This document shows, in pieces, positions 23,988-33,121 of a DNA stretch of 64,000 bases. The notes beneath the pieces were generated by a model. It did not search any database and was not told the DNA's origin. It was given only the letters and a program-made list of their open reading frames with translations. How positions within the stretch are numbered: position 1 is the first letter of the stretch; every line of letters starts with the position of its first letter. The DNA is from Caballeronia pedi (GTDB lineage: Bacteria > Pseudomonadota > Gammaproteobacteria > Burkholderiales > Burkholderiaceae). The stretch spans positions 1-64,000 of the forward strand of contig NZ_FCOE02000020.1 of NCBI RefSeq assembly GCF_001544915.2, given 5' to 3'. A program made the translations under genes and the position numbers.

Positions 23988-26420
23988 TCAGGGCTTCAAC
24001 GCATACGCGATGACGTAATCGCCGCGGTCGGGCGACTGACGCGCGCCGCCCGCCGAGATCAGCACGTACTGCCGGCCGGTCTTCGGCGAGACGTAGCTCA
24101 TCGGACCGCCCTGGCTGCCCACGGGCAGACGCGCTTTCCACACTTCCTTGCCCGTGGCGCTGTCGAACGCGCGCAGATAGTAATCCTGCGTGCCCGCGAT
24201 GAACACGAGCCCGCCCTGCGTTGCAAGCGTGCCGCCGAGCGTCGGCATGCCGATGGGCATCTTCATCCGCATCTTGAAGCCGAACGGGCCCGTGTCCTGC
24301 ACGGTGCCGACCGGCACTTGCCACAGGAGCTTGCGCGTCTTCAGATCGACGGCGGAGAGCGTGCCGAACGGCGGTTTCTGGCACGGAATGCCCAGCGGCG
24401 ACATGAAGCGGTTCTTGTTCACGGCATACGGCGTGCCCTTCAGCGGCACCGCGCCCATGCCCGTGTTGACCGCTTCGCCGCCGTTGCTCGCGGGCGCGCT
24501 GTCGGTCTTTTGCGGGATCATCTGCACCCAGAGACCGAGGCGCATGTCGTTCACGAAGATCACGTGATGGTTCGGGTCCGTCGACAGGCTGCCCCAGTTC
24601 ATGCCGCCGAGCGAACCCGGAAAGCTCAGTGAGACGTCCGTGTCGGGCGCGGTGAAAAGGCCGTCGTAGCGCATCGACTTGAAGCCGATGCGGCACGCCA
24701 GCTGATCGAACGGCGTCGCGCCCCACATGTCCGATTCCTTCAGCTTGTTCGCGCCGATCGTCGGCATGCCGGCAGAGAACGGCTGCGTGGCCGAGTATTG
24801 CTCGTTCGGGATCGTGCCGGTTTTCACCGGGCGTTCCTCGACGCGCGTGAGCGGCTTGCCGGTCATGCGGTCGAGCACGAAGATCTGGCCGGACTTGGTG
24901 CCGAATACGACAGCCGGTTTCGTCGATCCGTCTTTCGCCGGGAAGTCGATGAGGCTCGGCTGCATCGGCACATCGAAGTCCCACAGGTCGTTGTGAACCG
25001 TCTGGTACACCCACTTTTCCTTGCCGGTGGTCGCGTCGAGCGCGAGGATCGACGTCGCGTAGCGATGATCCAGCGGCGTGCGCGTGCCGCCCCACAAGTC
25101 CACCGACGAACTGCCCATCGGGATGAAGACGGTGTTCATCGCGGGGTCGTAGGACATCGGCGCCCAGGAGTTCGGCGTGCTGCGTGCGTACGTCTGACCT
25201 GGCTGCAGGCGCGCGTTGGGATAGTCGCGGCCCGGATCGAAGGCCCAGCGCATCTCGCCGGTGATCACGTCGAAGCCGCGCAGCACGCCGCCCGGCATGT
25301 CGGTCTGCACGTTGTCCGCCACGCGCCCGCCCACGACGACGGTCGTGCCCGCGAGCGTCGGCGCGGAGGTGAGCTGATACTTCGGATCTTCCGCCGCGCC
25401 GAGGCCCGCTTTCAGGTCGACGAAGCCATGCTCGCCGAAGCCTTCGCACAGCGCGCCCGTATCGGCGTCGATCGCGACGAGGCGCGCGTCGATCGTGTTC
25501 ATCAGCAAGCGGCGCTGGCAGCTTGCGTCCGCCGCGACGGAAACCGGCGTCACGGACGTCGAGCCCGCCACGGAAGGTTGCGCCAACGGCCGGGTCGCGT
25601 CGAAATAGGCGAGGCCGCGGCAACGGTTCCACACCTGCGCGTGCGCGTCGATTTCTCGCTTCCAGATTTGCTTGCCGCTGTCCGCATCGACGGCGATCAC
25701 GTTGTTGTGCGGCGTGCACATGTAGATGCGATCGCCGATCTGCAGCGGCGTCTGCTGATCTTCCGCGCCGTTGCCGGTGGGACTGTCGGGGATGTCGCCC
25801 GTATGGAACGCCCACGCGACCTGAAGGTTCTGCACGTTATCGCGCGTGATCTGATCGAGCGCGACGAAGCGGCTGCCGCCGGGCGTGTTGCCGTAGCTGC
25901 TCCAGTCCTTCTGCGCATCGCCCTTCGCGACGGGCACGAGCGGCGCGGCCGTGCCGTCGAACGCGACAGGCGGATGCGGCTGGAACATCTGCACGAAGGC
26001 GACGAGCATCGCGAGCGCGATGACGCCGGCAAGAGCGTACGCACGCTTCGACGCGGCTTCGCCCGTCTCATGCCTGCGCAACGCAGGCCACGCGAGCAGC
26101 GCGAGCACCATGAAGCCGGCCGGCAGCATCAGCCGCGACACCAGCGGCCAGAAGTCGATACCGGCGTCGAGCGGCGCCCAGATCAGCGTGCCGGCGAAGG
26201 CCACCGCGTACACGAGCACCGCCGATGACTTCGCCCGCATGAACTGCACCGCCGACACGACGATGACCGCACCCGCGACCACGAAATAGAGGCTGCCGTG
26301 CAGCAGCGCGAGCTTCGCGCCGCCGGCGACGAAGAACAGACCGGTGGCCAGCAATGCGAGGCCCAGCAAAATACACCCGGCTCTCAGCGTGGCTGAAAGA
26401 CGGGCTTCACTCGTAGACAT
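23988..26420 (-). CDS. gcd: Membrane-bound PQQ-dependent glucose dehydrogenase
   Basis: 810 aa (E. coli Gcd is 796). Five hydrophobic helices about residues 10-145 form the membrane anchor that passes electrons to ubiquinone; the rest is a PQQ beta-propeller in the periplasm with repeated W-motif blades (DWSSYGNTPGGSRF; TGKEKWVYQTVHND; GKEVWKARLPVG). The segment HNDLWDFDVPMQPSL carries the catalytic Asp of quinoprotein glucose dehydrogenases. It oxidises aldoses such as glucose to the lactone, acidifying the surroundings. ATG 26420 follows GGAGAAG; upstream extension is unsupported. A LysR gene lies 138 bp upstream on the same strand. Confidence 0.88.
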   Translation of the reverse strand: MSTSEARLSATLRAGCILLGLALLATGLFFVAGGAKLALLHGSLYFVVAGAVIVVSAVQFMRAKSSAVLVYAVAFAGTLIWAPLDAGIDFWPLVSRLMLPAGFMVLALLAWPALRRHETGEAASKRAYALAGVIALAMLVAFVQMFQPHPPVAFDGTAAPLVPVAKGDAQKDWSSYGNTPGGSRFVALDQITRDNVQNLQVAWAFHTGDIPDSPTGNGAEDQQTPLQIGDRIYMCTPHNNVIAVDADSGKQIWKREIDAHAQVWNRCRGLAYFDATRPLAQPSVAGSTSVTPVSVAADASCQRRLLMNTIDARLVAIDADTGALCEGFGEHGFVDLKAGLGAAEDPKYQLTSAPTLAGTTVVVGGRVADNVQTDMPGGVLRGFDVITGEMRWAFDPGRDYPNARLQPGQTYARSTPNSWAPMSYDPAMNTVFIPMGSSSVDLWGGTRTPLDHRYATSILALDATTGKEKWVYQTVHNDLWDFDVPMQPSLIDFPAKDGSTKPAVVFGTKSGQIFVLDRMTGKPLTRVEERPVKTGTIPNEQYSATQPFSAGMPTIGANKLKESDMWGATPFDQLACRIGFKSMRYDGLFTAPDTDVSLSFPGSLGGMNWGSLSTDPNHHVIFVNDMRLGLWVQMIPQKTDSAPASNGGEAVNTGMGAVPLKGTPYAVNKNRFMSPLGIPCQKPPFGTLSAVDLKTRKLLWQVPVGTVQDTGPFGFKMRMKMPIGMPTLGGTLATQGGLVFIAGTQDYYLRAFDSATGKEVWKARLPVGSQGGPMSYVSPKTGRQYVLISAGGARQSPDRGDYVIAYALKP

Positions 26421-26558
26421 CAATCTTCTCCAGGAATGTGGCGTGCGAATCAGCCGCGCGCGCAGGGCGAAAACCCGCGGGGGCATCAGCGTAAACCACT
26501 ATATTCTAACTGGATAGTTAAACGTCTGCCGGATTCGCCCCACGGAAGAGGCTGCTGC

Positions 26559-27467
26559 TCACACGCCTGGCTCGCTCGCAAAGGCCGCGCCTTCGCGCTC
26601 CAGCCACGCGCGAAACTGCACGATCAGATCGTCTGCGATCTTTTCATCGGCGACATAGGTGCAGTAGCTCCGCGACGGCAGACGCGGTCCGTCGAACGGC
26701 GCGACGAGACGGCCTGACGCGAGATCGTCGGCGACGAGCGCGGTCGGTCCCATCGCGATGCCCAGGCCATCGACAGCCGCCTGCAAGGTCAGATAGAAGT
26801 GGTCGAAAGTGAGCGCCGCCGAAGGCATCAACGCGGGCATGTCCACCTGCGCCAGCCAGTCCGGCCACACGCGCGGCAGGCTCGACGTATGCAGCAACGT
26901 ATGCCGCCGCAAGTCTTCAGGCGTTCGCAAAGGCACGCGCCGCAACAGCGCGGGACTGCACACGGGCAAGCGCTTCTCTTCCAGAAAAGGCCGCATCGCG
27001 TAGCCATAGAACGTGTCCGGACCGCCCCGGATCACGATGTCGTAGCTGTCCTTGAGGCTCTCGACCGGCTCGTTCGACGTCTCGACCCGCACTTCCACAT
27101 CGGGACGGCGCGCACGGAATTTCTCCAGCCTCGGCACGAGCCAGCGCAAGGTGAAGGTCGCGGGCGCATTGACGTTCAGCGTGCGCGCGACGGCCTCGGA
27201 CAGGCCATAGCGCGCGGTGGCCTGCGCAAGCTGATCGAACAGCGGAGCGATTTCCGCGAGATAGGCCCGCGCGGCAGGCGTCAGCACCACGCGCCGGTTA
27301 TGGCGCTCGAACAAGGGCGCGCCGAGCCATGCCTCAAGCAGGCGCACCTGCTGGCTGATCGCGCCGTGCGTCACGTGCAGTTCCGCCGCCGCTTCCTTGA
27401 AGCTGCCGAGCCGCCCCGCCGCCTCGAAGGCGCGCAGCGCGTTGAGCGAAGGCAATGCCGGTCTCAT
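26559..27467 (-). CDS. LysR-family regulator (GcvA-like)
   Basis: 302 aa. The N-terminal helix-turn-helix (LPSLNALRAFEAAGRLGSF; HVTHGAISQQVRLLE) is of the GcvA subgroup; the effector domain about 90-295 includes TFTLRWLVPRLEKF and GLGIAMGP. It is divergent from the EamA exporter at 27572 with a 104-bp gap and upstream of gcd, so either may be its target. A TTGTG-N7-CACAA element sits in the gap. Confidence 0.88.
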   Translation of the reverse strand: MRPALPSLNALRAFEAAGRLGSFKEAAAELHVTHGAISQQVRLLEAWLGAPLFERHNRRVVLTPAARAYLAEIAPLFDQLAQATARYGLSEAVARTLNVNAPATFTLRWLVPRLEKFRARRPDVEVRVETSNEPVESLKDSYDIVIRGGPDTFYGYAMRPFLEEKRLPVCSPALLRRVPLRTPEDLRRHTLLHTSSLPRVWPDWLAQVDMPALMPSAALTFDHFYLTLQAAVDGLGIAMGPTALVADDLASGRLVAPFDGPRLPSRSYCTYVADEKIADDLIVQFRAWLEREGAAFASEPGV

Positions 27468-27508
27468 TCGTCATAGATTTTCTAACGCGACAACGCAAAT
27501 TATATGGT

Positions 27509-27525
27509 TTGTGAGCGACCCACAA
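27509..27525. promoter_or_regulatory. Inverted repeat TTGTG-N7-CACAA, candidate LysR site
   Basis: Exact 5-bp arms around a 7-bp spacer in the 104-bp gap between the divergent LysR and EamA genes, where LysR proteins usually bind. A second element, TAGA-TAT-TCTA (27528-27538), follows immediately. Confidence 0.45.
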
Positions 27526-27571
27526 GTTAGATATTCTATGAACTATCCGTCACACAACCGACATAAAACGC

Positions 27572-28414
27572 ATGTTCACCTACACCGGCGGTGTCGTCCT
27601 TTTTGCAGCGGTGCTCCACGCAAGCTGGAACGCGATGCTGCACGGCAATCGCGACCGGTTCCTGTCGATGACGTGGATGAGCATCGCCATCGGGGTCTTC
27701 TCCGCGCTCGTGGTGTGGTATCTGCCGTTGCCGGCCAGGGCCGCGTGGCCGTACATCGTCGCATCGGGGCTCGTGCACATCGTCTATAACGTGAGCCTGG
27801 TGCGGTCGTATCGACGTGGGGATCTCGCGCAGGCGTATCCGATCGCGCGCGGCTCCTCGCCGATGCTCGTCACGCTCGGCGCGGCCCTGTTCGCGCACGA
27901 GGCGATCGGTCCGATGCACGCGTTCGGCATCGTCCTGATTTCCGGCGGCATCATGGCGCTCGCGCTGCAAGGCGGCCACGTATCGCGCGCGGGCGCGCTC
28001 GCCGCGCTGACGACGGGCGTGACCATCGCGGTCTATACGGTGATCGACGGCATCGGCGTGCGGGCATCCGATGGCGAAGCGCTGTCCTATACCGCGTGGA
28101 TGTTCATGTTCTACTGGTTCATGCCGGTGATCTTCATCGCGAAACGCGGCCTGCCGGCGCTCTGGATGCCCGTGAAGGCGACGCCGATGGCCGTGGGCTC
28201 GTCGCTCGCGGGCGGACTCGTGTCGATCGCCGCGTATGGCATCGTGATCTGGGCGATGCAGTCGGGCGCGATGGGCGCGGTGTCGGCGTTGCGCGAAACG
28301 AGCGTCGTGTTCGCGGCGCTCATCGGACGCGTGTTCCTGCGCGAGACAGTCAACGCGAAACGCTGGCTCGCGTGCGTGGTCGTCGCGGCGGGCGCAGTCT
28401 GCCTCGGGCTTTAG
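27572..28414 (+). CDS. EamA/DMT-superfamily exporter
   Basis: 280 aa with about ten hydrophobic helices in two EamA repeats (residues about 5-135 and 145-280). The second repeat ends SALRETSVVFAALIGRVFLRE, the typical EamA signature. Such carriers export amino acids or metabolites. It is divergent from a LysR regulator, the usual arrangement for an inducible exporter. Substrate unknown. Confidence 0.82.
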   Translation: MFTYTGGVVLFAAVLHASWNAMLHGNRDRFLSMTWMSIAIGVFSALVVWYLPLPARAAWPYIVASGLVHIVYNVSLVRSYRRGDLAQAYPIARGSSPMLVTLGAALFAHEAIGPMHAFGIVLISGGIMALALQGGHVSRAGALAALTTGVTIAVYTVIDGIGVRASDGEALSYTAWMFMFYWFMPVIFIAKRGLPALWMPVKATPMAVGSSLAGGLVSIAAYGIVIWAMQSGAMGAVSALRETSVVFAALIGRVFLRETVNAKRWLACVVVAAGAVCLGL

Positions 28415-28522
28415 GGTCCGTTCATGCCGTGAATTGGGGCGCAAGCCGTGCCCTGATCGACGAATCGGGATTGCATGAGGTTCGATACATTCCTCGCGTA
28501 ACCCATAGAGTCGAGACGAACC

Positions 28523-30415
28523 TTGCAACCCGTACCCGAATGGCACGCGGCGCCCTTGCCCGCCGATGAAGCGAAGCGACTGCAATTGCTGCGCAGTCTC
28601 GATCTGCTCGATACGCCCCACGAAGACGTGTTCGACCGCGTAACGCGCGTCGTCGCCGAGCTGTTGCAGGTGCCTATCGCGCTGGTGTCGCTCGTCGATG
28701 AACATCGTCAGTGGTTCAAGTCGCGCGTCGGGCTGGACGTCTGCGAGACCTCGCGCGATGTGTCGTTCTGCGCCTACGCGCTCCATTCCGAACGGCTGCT
28801 GCTCATCGAGGACACGCACGAAGACGCGCGCTTCGCGGGCAATCCGCATGTCACGGGCGCGCCGCATATCCGTTTCTATGCGGGCGCGCCGCTGCGCTCG
28901 TCCGCGGGCTTCGTGCTCGGCGCGCTGTGCGCGGTCGATACGAAGCCCAGAAAGCTGAGCGCCGCCGCACAAGCCGCGCTGTGCGATCTCGCGGCCACGC
29001 TGGAACGCGAGATCGTGCAACGCGAGGCCGCGCGTGAAACCCGCGAGGTGCAGGAAGTCGACCGCCGCAAGCTGCGCCTGTCCGAGTCGCGCTTTCACGC
29101 GATCTTCCAGCAGACGCCGACGGGCAAGGCGATCGTCGATCTGGACGGCCGCTTCGTCGAAGTCAATCCGAAGCTGTGTGAAATCACCGGCTATAGCGCC
29201 GACGAACTCGTCGCGATGACCTTCCAGCAGATCACCGCAGAAGCGGACCTTCCCGCCGATCTGCAACTCGTCGACGATCTGCTCGATGGCGCGCGAAAAA
29301 CCTATACGCTCGAAAAACGCTATCGCCGTCGTGACGGCGGCACGGTGTGGATCGATCTGTCCGTCGCGCTGATCCGCGACGATCGCGGCCTGCCGCTGCA
29401 CTTCGTCAGCACGATGCAGGACATCACGAGCCGCAAGCACAGCGAAGCCGTACTGCGCGATTACCGTCAGGAACTGGAGCGCCGCGTGCTCGAACGCACC
29501 TGCGAACTCACCAGCAGCCGCACGGCCTTGCAGACCATCACGGACAACCTGCCTGTGCTGATCGCGCACGTCGATACGGACCTGCGCTACCGCTTCAACA
29601 ACCAGGTGTATCGCGAAGTATTCGGCGTCGATCCGGCCGCGCTGCGCGGCGAGACCGTGCGCGACACGATCGGCGCGGCGACCTTCGAGCGTTGCCTGCC
29701 GTGGTTCCGCCGCGCGCTCGCGGGCGAACGCGTGACGCACGAGGATATTGTCTATGAGGCCGCGCCCGGCCGGGTCTGGAACGCGACCTACGTCCCGGAG
29801 TGCCGGCGCGACGAAGTCGTCGGCTTCTACATCATGTCGCAGGACATCACCGAGACCAAGCGGCGCGAGAACCAGATGCGCTCCGAGGTCATGCTCGATG
29901 CGCTGACCGGCCTGCCGAACCGCCGCGCGCTCGCCGAGCAGCTCGCGCTTTCCATCGCTGCCGCCCGCGACGAAGAGCAGCCTTTCGCGCTCTTCTTCAT
30001 GGATCTCGACGGCTTCAAGAACGTCAACGATCAGCACGGCCACGACGCCGGCGACGCACTGTTGCGACAAGTGGCGGCGCGCCTGAAAAAGACCACGCGC
30101 GCGGGCGATCTCGTCTGCCGTCTCGCCGGCGATGAATTCGTGCTGCTCGCACGCGGCGTCGCGTCGTCGAGCGCCTGCAGCCGGATCGCGCAGGATATCT
30201 GCCGCGCGATCGGCCGGCCCTTCGAAATCGGCGGCGGCGAGGCGCTGCTCGGAACCAGCGTCGGTATCGCGATGTGCGCGGCGGGTTTCGATACCACCGC
30301 CGACGCCATCCTCGCCGACGCGGATCGCGCGATGTACGAAGCGAAGCGCAAGGGGCGAAACGGCTTTCGCTTTGCGTCGGTGCTGACCGCCGACGCATCC
30401 GCGCTCACGTCATGA
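28523..30415 (+). CDS. GAF-PAS-PAS-GGDEF diguanylate cyclase
   Basis: 630 aa soluble protein. GAF domain about 25-165, a short coiled segment (EREIVQREAARETREVQEVD), PAS about 185-310, a second coil, PAS about 335-455 and GGDEF about 465-625. The active loop reads RLAGDEF: Ala replaces the first Gly, a variant found in working cyclases, and RAGD eight residues before it is the product-inhibition I-site. No EAL domain. It likely makes cyclic di-GMP in response to signals bound by GAF or PAS. The start is TTG 28523, the only initiation codon placing the GAF domain correctly. Confidence 0.88.
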   Translation: MQPVPEWHAAPLPADEAKRLQLLRSLDLLDTPHEDVFDRVTRVVAELLQVPIALVSLVDEHRQWFKSRVGLDVCETSRDVSFCAYALHSERLLLIEDTHEDARFAGNPHVTGAPHIRFYAGAPLRSSAGFVLGALCAVDTKPRKLSAAAQAALCDLAATLEREIVQREAARETREVQEVDRRKLRLSESRFHAIFQQTPTGKAIVDLDGRFVEVNPKLCEITGYSADELVAMTFQQITAEADLPADLQLVDDLLDGARKTYTLEKRYRRRDGGTVWIDLSVALIRDDRGLPLHFVSTMQDITSRKHSEAVLRDYRQELERRVLERTCELTSSRTALQTITDNLPVLIAHVDTDLRYRFNNQVYREVFGVDPAALRGETVRDTIGAATFERCLPWFRRALAGERVTHEDIVYEAAPGRVWNATYVPECRRDEVVGFYIMSQDITETKRRENQMRSEVMLDALTGLPNRRALAEQLALSIAAARDEEQPFALFFMDLDGFKNVNDQHGHDAGDALLRQVAARLKKTTRAGDLVCRLAGDEFVLLARGVASSSACSRIAQDICRAIGRPFEIGGGEALLGTSVGIAMCAAGFDTTADAILADADRAMYEAKRKGRNGFRFASVLTADASALTS

Positions 30416-30604
30416 AAATTTCACGATACGGAATTGAGGTCCGTTTCCCGAAAATTCACGCTGCATGGCAGCACGACGCGGGTTGCACATCGGAGGATCG
30501 TCTTTCTCATCATGGGAGCGTCGCTCTAGCTGATTGATTCGTATCGGTTTTTATTTGGTGCGCGCGGCCACATGCCGATGCGGCCGGCGGCCGTTTCTTC
30601 GCTA

Positions 30605-30642
30605 ACCTCTTGTACAAGAGGTGCACGTTCGCCGCGGCGAAC
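30605..30642. promoter_or_regulatory. Two tandem perfect palindromes, 21 bp centre to centre
   Basis: ACCTCTTGTACAAGAGGT (30605-30622) is a perfect 18-bp palindrome; GTTCGCCGCGGCGAAC (30627-30642) is a perfect 16-bp palindrome; only GCAC separates them. Their centres are 21 bp apart, two turns of the helix, and they end 35 bp before the ATG of the small protein at 30678. They could be paired operators, or two tetraloop hairpins in the leader RNA. The sequences of the two palindromes differ, so they need not bind the same protein. Confidence 0.6.
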
Positions 30643-30677
30643 CGCCCGATGCTTTCCAATCAAGCTGGAGAAACGCG

Positions 30678-30896
30678 ATGCAGAATGTTTATATCGAACC
30701 GATGCCGAAGGGCCAATGGGGGCCCATCGACGGCTATGCGCTCGAATTCCATGACGGCACGAGGATCACGCAGCAGGTTTATCGCTCGGAGCGCCTCGCC
30801 GTCGACGAGATCAAGCTGCGCGGCTATTCGCCTCTGCTCGCGAAGGTGCGTATCACCGACAAGGGTGTCGAGGAACACTGGCAGGCCGCGAAGTAA
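30678..30896 (+). CDS. Small soluble protein, unknown function
   Basis: 72 aa from ATG 30678 with GGAGA 8 bp upstream; a longer frame from 30621 would overlap the palindromes. The sequence (MQNVYIEPMPKGQWGPIDG, then YALEFHDGTRITQQVY) alternates short beta-like segments with polar turns and no membrane segment; it resembles small stress-type Burkholderiales proteins, but no family is recognised. It is a single gene followed by a strong hairpin. Confidence 0.6.
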   Translation: MQNVYIEPMPKGQWGPIDGYALEFHDGTRITQQVYRSERLAVDEIKLRGYSPLLAKVRITDKGVEEHWQAAK

Positions 30897-30905
30897 CCTT
30901 CACCA

Positions 30906-30932
30906 CGCGCTTCGCGTCTCGCGCGAAGCGCG
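30906..30932 (+). terminator. Perfect 11-bp hairpin after the small gene
   Basis: CGCGCTTCGCG (30906-30916) and CGCGAAGCGCG (30922-30932) pair without mismatch around a 5-base loop, 9 bp after the stop at 30896. Only a pyrimidine-mixed tail (CCTTATCGACCTCTTCCTT) follows, so terminator activity is likely but not certain. Confidence 0.55.
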
Positions 30933-31086
30933 GCCTTATCGACCTCTTCCTTCAAATCCGCGCGGCGCCAGAAACGTGCCGCGCGCGATGTCATCAAAAA
31001 GTCGGCTGACCCAATGCACGATGCATATCGGCGTCGATCCTTAAGACACGCATCCGATCAACGCCTCCGCTGCAAGGAGATCGATC

Positions 31087-32064
31087 ATGCTGGTTGCCTG
31101 CGTTGCCTATCAGGATGGCCGTAAGCTCGGCGACATCACCGTCGAAGCGATCAGCGACTATGTGCAGAAGCCGGAATGCTTCGTCTGGGTCGCGCTCAAG
31201 GACCCCGATCCTGCCGAACTCGAAGCGATGAAAGAGGAATTCGATCTGCACGAACTCGCCGTAGAAGATGTGCGCGCGCATCATCAATGGCCGAAGATCG
31301 AGGAATATGGCGACTCGCTGTTCGCGGTGATGCACACCGTCGAGCAACAGGAAGACGGCAGTCTGCTGTTCGGCGAAGTGGATGTATTCGTCGGCAGAAA
31401 CTACGTGCTCTCGGTACGCATGCGCGCGACGCGCGGCTTCAAGCGTGTGCGCGAGCGCTGCGAAAGCGAACCGCCGCTGCTCCGCCAAGGCTCCGCGTTC
31501 GTGCTCTATGCGTTGATGGATGACATCGTCGATGGCTATTTCGCCGTGCTGGAGACACTTACCGCCGAACTCGAAGTGCTCGAAGACCGCATTTTCGCGC
31601 GTCATGAAAACCGACAGTCACGCGAACTGATCGAGGATCTGTACCGTTTCAAGCGGCGGCTCGTCGTGTTGCGGCATCACATCGGACCGCTGCTCGAAGG
31701 CGTGGGCAAGCTGACCGGCGGGCGCGTGCCGGGCATCTGCGAAGGCATGACCGCGTACTTCAAGGATGTCTACGTTCATCTGGAACGGATCGTCGGCGCG
31801 ATCGAGGGACGCCGCGAGATGGTGATCACCGCGATCCAGGTCAACCTCGGCATGATCGCGCTGGCCGACAGCGAAATCACCAAGCGCCTCGGGACATTCG
31901 CAGCGATGTTCGCGGTGCCGACCATGATCGCCGGGATCTACGGCATGAACTTCGAGCACATGCCGGAGTTGCATACGCAGTTTGGCTATCCGGTCGTGAT
32001 CGCGGCGATCGTCACCATCGACACCTTGCTCTTTCGATGGTTTCGCAAGGCGAAGTGGATCTGA
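31087..32064 (+). CDS. corA: CorA-family magnesium/cobalt channel
   Basis: 325 aa. Large cytoplasmic N-terminal domain with the usual acidic and helical stalk regions, then two C-terminal membrane helices (about 265-285 and 300-318). The pore motif YGMNFEHMPEL is present, with the GMN triad that selects Mg2+. Start ATG 31087 follows AAGGAGA. The gene ends tail-to-tail directly against the zinc-ribbon gene. Confidence 0.92.
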   Translation: MLVACVAYQDGRKLGDITVEAISDYVQKPECFVWVALKDPDPAELEAMKEEFDLHELAVEDVRAHHQWPKIEEYGDSLFAVMHTVEQQEDGSLLFGEVDVFVGRNYVLSVRMRATRGFKRVRERCESEPPLLRQGSAFVLYALMDDIVDGYFAVLETLTAELEVLEDRIFARHENRQSRELIEDLYRFKRRLVVLRHHIGPLLEGVGKLTGGRVPGICEGMTAYFKDVYVHLERIVGAIEGRREMVITAIQVNLGMIALADSEITKRLGTFAAMFAVPTMIAGIYGMNFEHMPELHTQFGYPVVIAAIVTIDTLLFRWFRKAKWI

Positions 32065-32961
32065 TCAGTTCTTCTTCGTGCTGGGCTTCCAGCTACCGTC
32101 GGAGACCATGGCGGGTTTCGTGGGCGCGGGAATCGCCGCCACTTTCTGGATTTCCTTCGTCGCGGGCTTCGCTCGCGCGACTTCCGTGCGACGCAGGGGC
32201 TGCTTGCTCGCCTGCTTCTGCTTCGGCTCGACTTTCGCAGCAGCGACGCGTTGCGTGTTTTTCGCGCACGTACGATCGGACTTGTGCGAGCACACGGCGG
32301 CCGGTTTGGCGGCGACCTTCTGCGTGCGCTGCGCGCGTACCGCCGGCGCTTTCTTCTTTTCGACCGAACGTGCGGGAACGACCTTTTCGGTCACGCTGTC
32401 CTTGCTCGACGCGGCCACTGCAATCAATGGCGACGCCGATACGACCGGAGCCTGCGCGGCGACAGCAACCGGACGGCTCTCGACGAGCTTGTCGGCGGCC
32501 GCTTCGACCTTCGGCGGCGCCGGTCGAACCGCGCCCACGACCGCGACAGGCAACGCGTTCGCGCGTAGCGTCGATGTGTGTTGCTCGAAATACGCGCGTA
32601 CCAGAAAGCACGCGCCGATCACGACGGCGCCCATCACCACCGTGGCCAGCACGGAATTCGACACGCGTTGCGTATCGAGCACGGCTGCGCCACCGCTCTC
32701 GGGCGCGGGCAAACGCGCTTCGTATTCGCGCGGGCGCCTGATCCGCTCCGCGCGGCGCTTCTCGCCGAAGTCCCGGAAATGGCGCGTCACGCCGCGCGCC
32801 GCCTCGACCGCACGCACCGCCGTTTCGGCCCCCTTGGTCAGCACGGCTCCATGCCGGTCCGCACCGCAAAACGGGCACGCGGGCTCATCGACTGAGGACA
32901 GGGTTTCGCATCGGGGGCAGATGACTGAGTAAAGCGGCGAGCCACCGCCTCGCTGGTCCAT
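32065..32961 (-). CDS. Zinc-ribbon single-pass membrane protein with Lys/Ala/Pro-rich tail
   Basis: 298 aa from ATG 32961 (GGAG 7 bp upstream; GTG 32967 is possible). N-terminal zinc ribbon with two Cys pairs (VICPRCETLS..PACPFCGAD), one membrane helix about 104-126 (VLATVVMGAVVIGACFLV), then a 170-residue low-complexity tail rich in Lys, Ala, Pro and Val. The tail should lie in the periplasm and may contact the envelope or peptidoglycan. No enzyme domain is seen. Confidence 0.6.
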   Translation of the reverse strand: MDQRGGGSPLYSVICPRCETLSSVDEPACPFCGADRHGAVLTKGAETAVRAVEAARGVTRHFRDFGEKRRAERIRRPREYEARLPAPESGGAAVLDTQRVSNSVLATVVMGAVVIGACFLVRAYFEQHTSTLRANALPVAVVGAVRPAPPKVEAAADKLVESRPVAVAAQAPVVSASPLIAVAASSKDSVTEKVVPARSVEKKKAPAVRAQRTQKVAAKPAAVCSHKSDRTCAKNTQRVAAAKVEPKQKQASKQPLRRTEVARAKPATKEIQKVAAIPAPTKPAMVSDGSWKPSTKKN

Positions 32962-33121
32962 TGTCACACTCCATCCGAATCATTTCGGAAGGCCGATCGA
33001 CAATCAGCGATCGCCCGGTCGCAAGTAATACATACGAATCACCGTAGCACACCGGGCATCGTTTCGGAAGCGGAAACCACCCCTACGAAGGGGCGCTCAA
33101 TCATCAGTGGAATCGGGTCGC

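Noticed and set aside
23416-25815. 799-codon minus-strand open frame in the porin and gcd region
   Set aside because: Same strand but different frame from gcd and the porin, both of which are strongly recognised; the product is Arg-rich and unlike any family.
27536-30070. 844-codon minus-strand open frame across the EamA and GGDEF genes
   Set aside because: Arg/His-rich composition without domains and antisense to two well-supported genes; long shadow frame.
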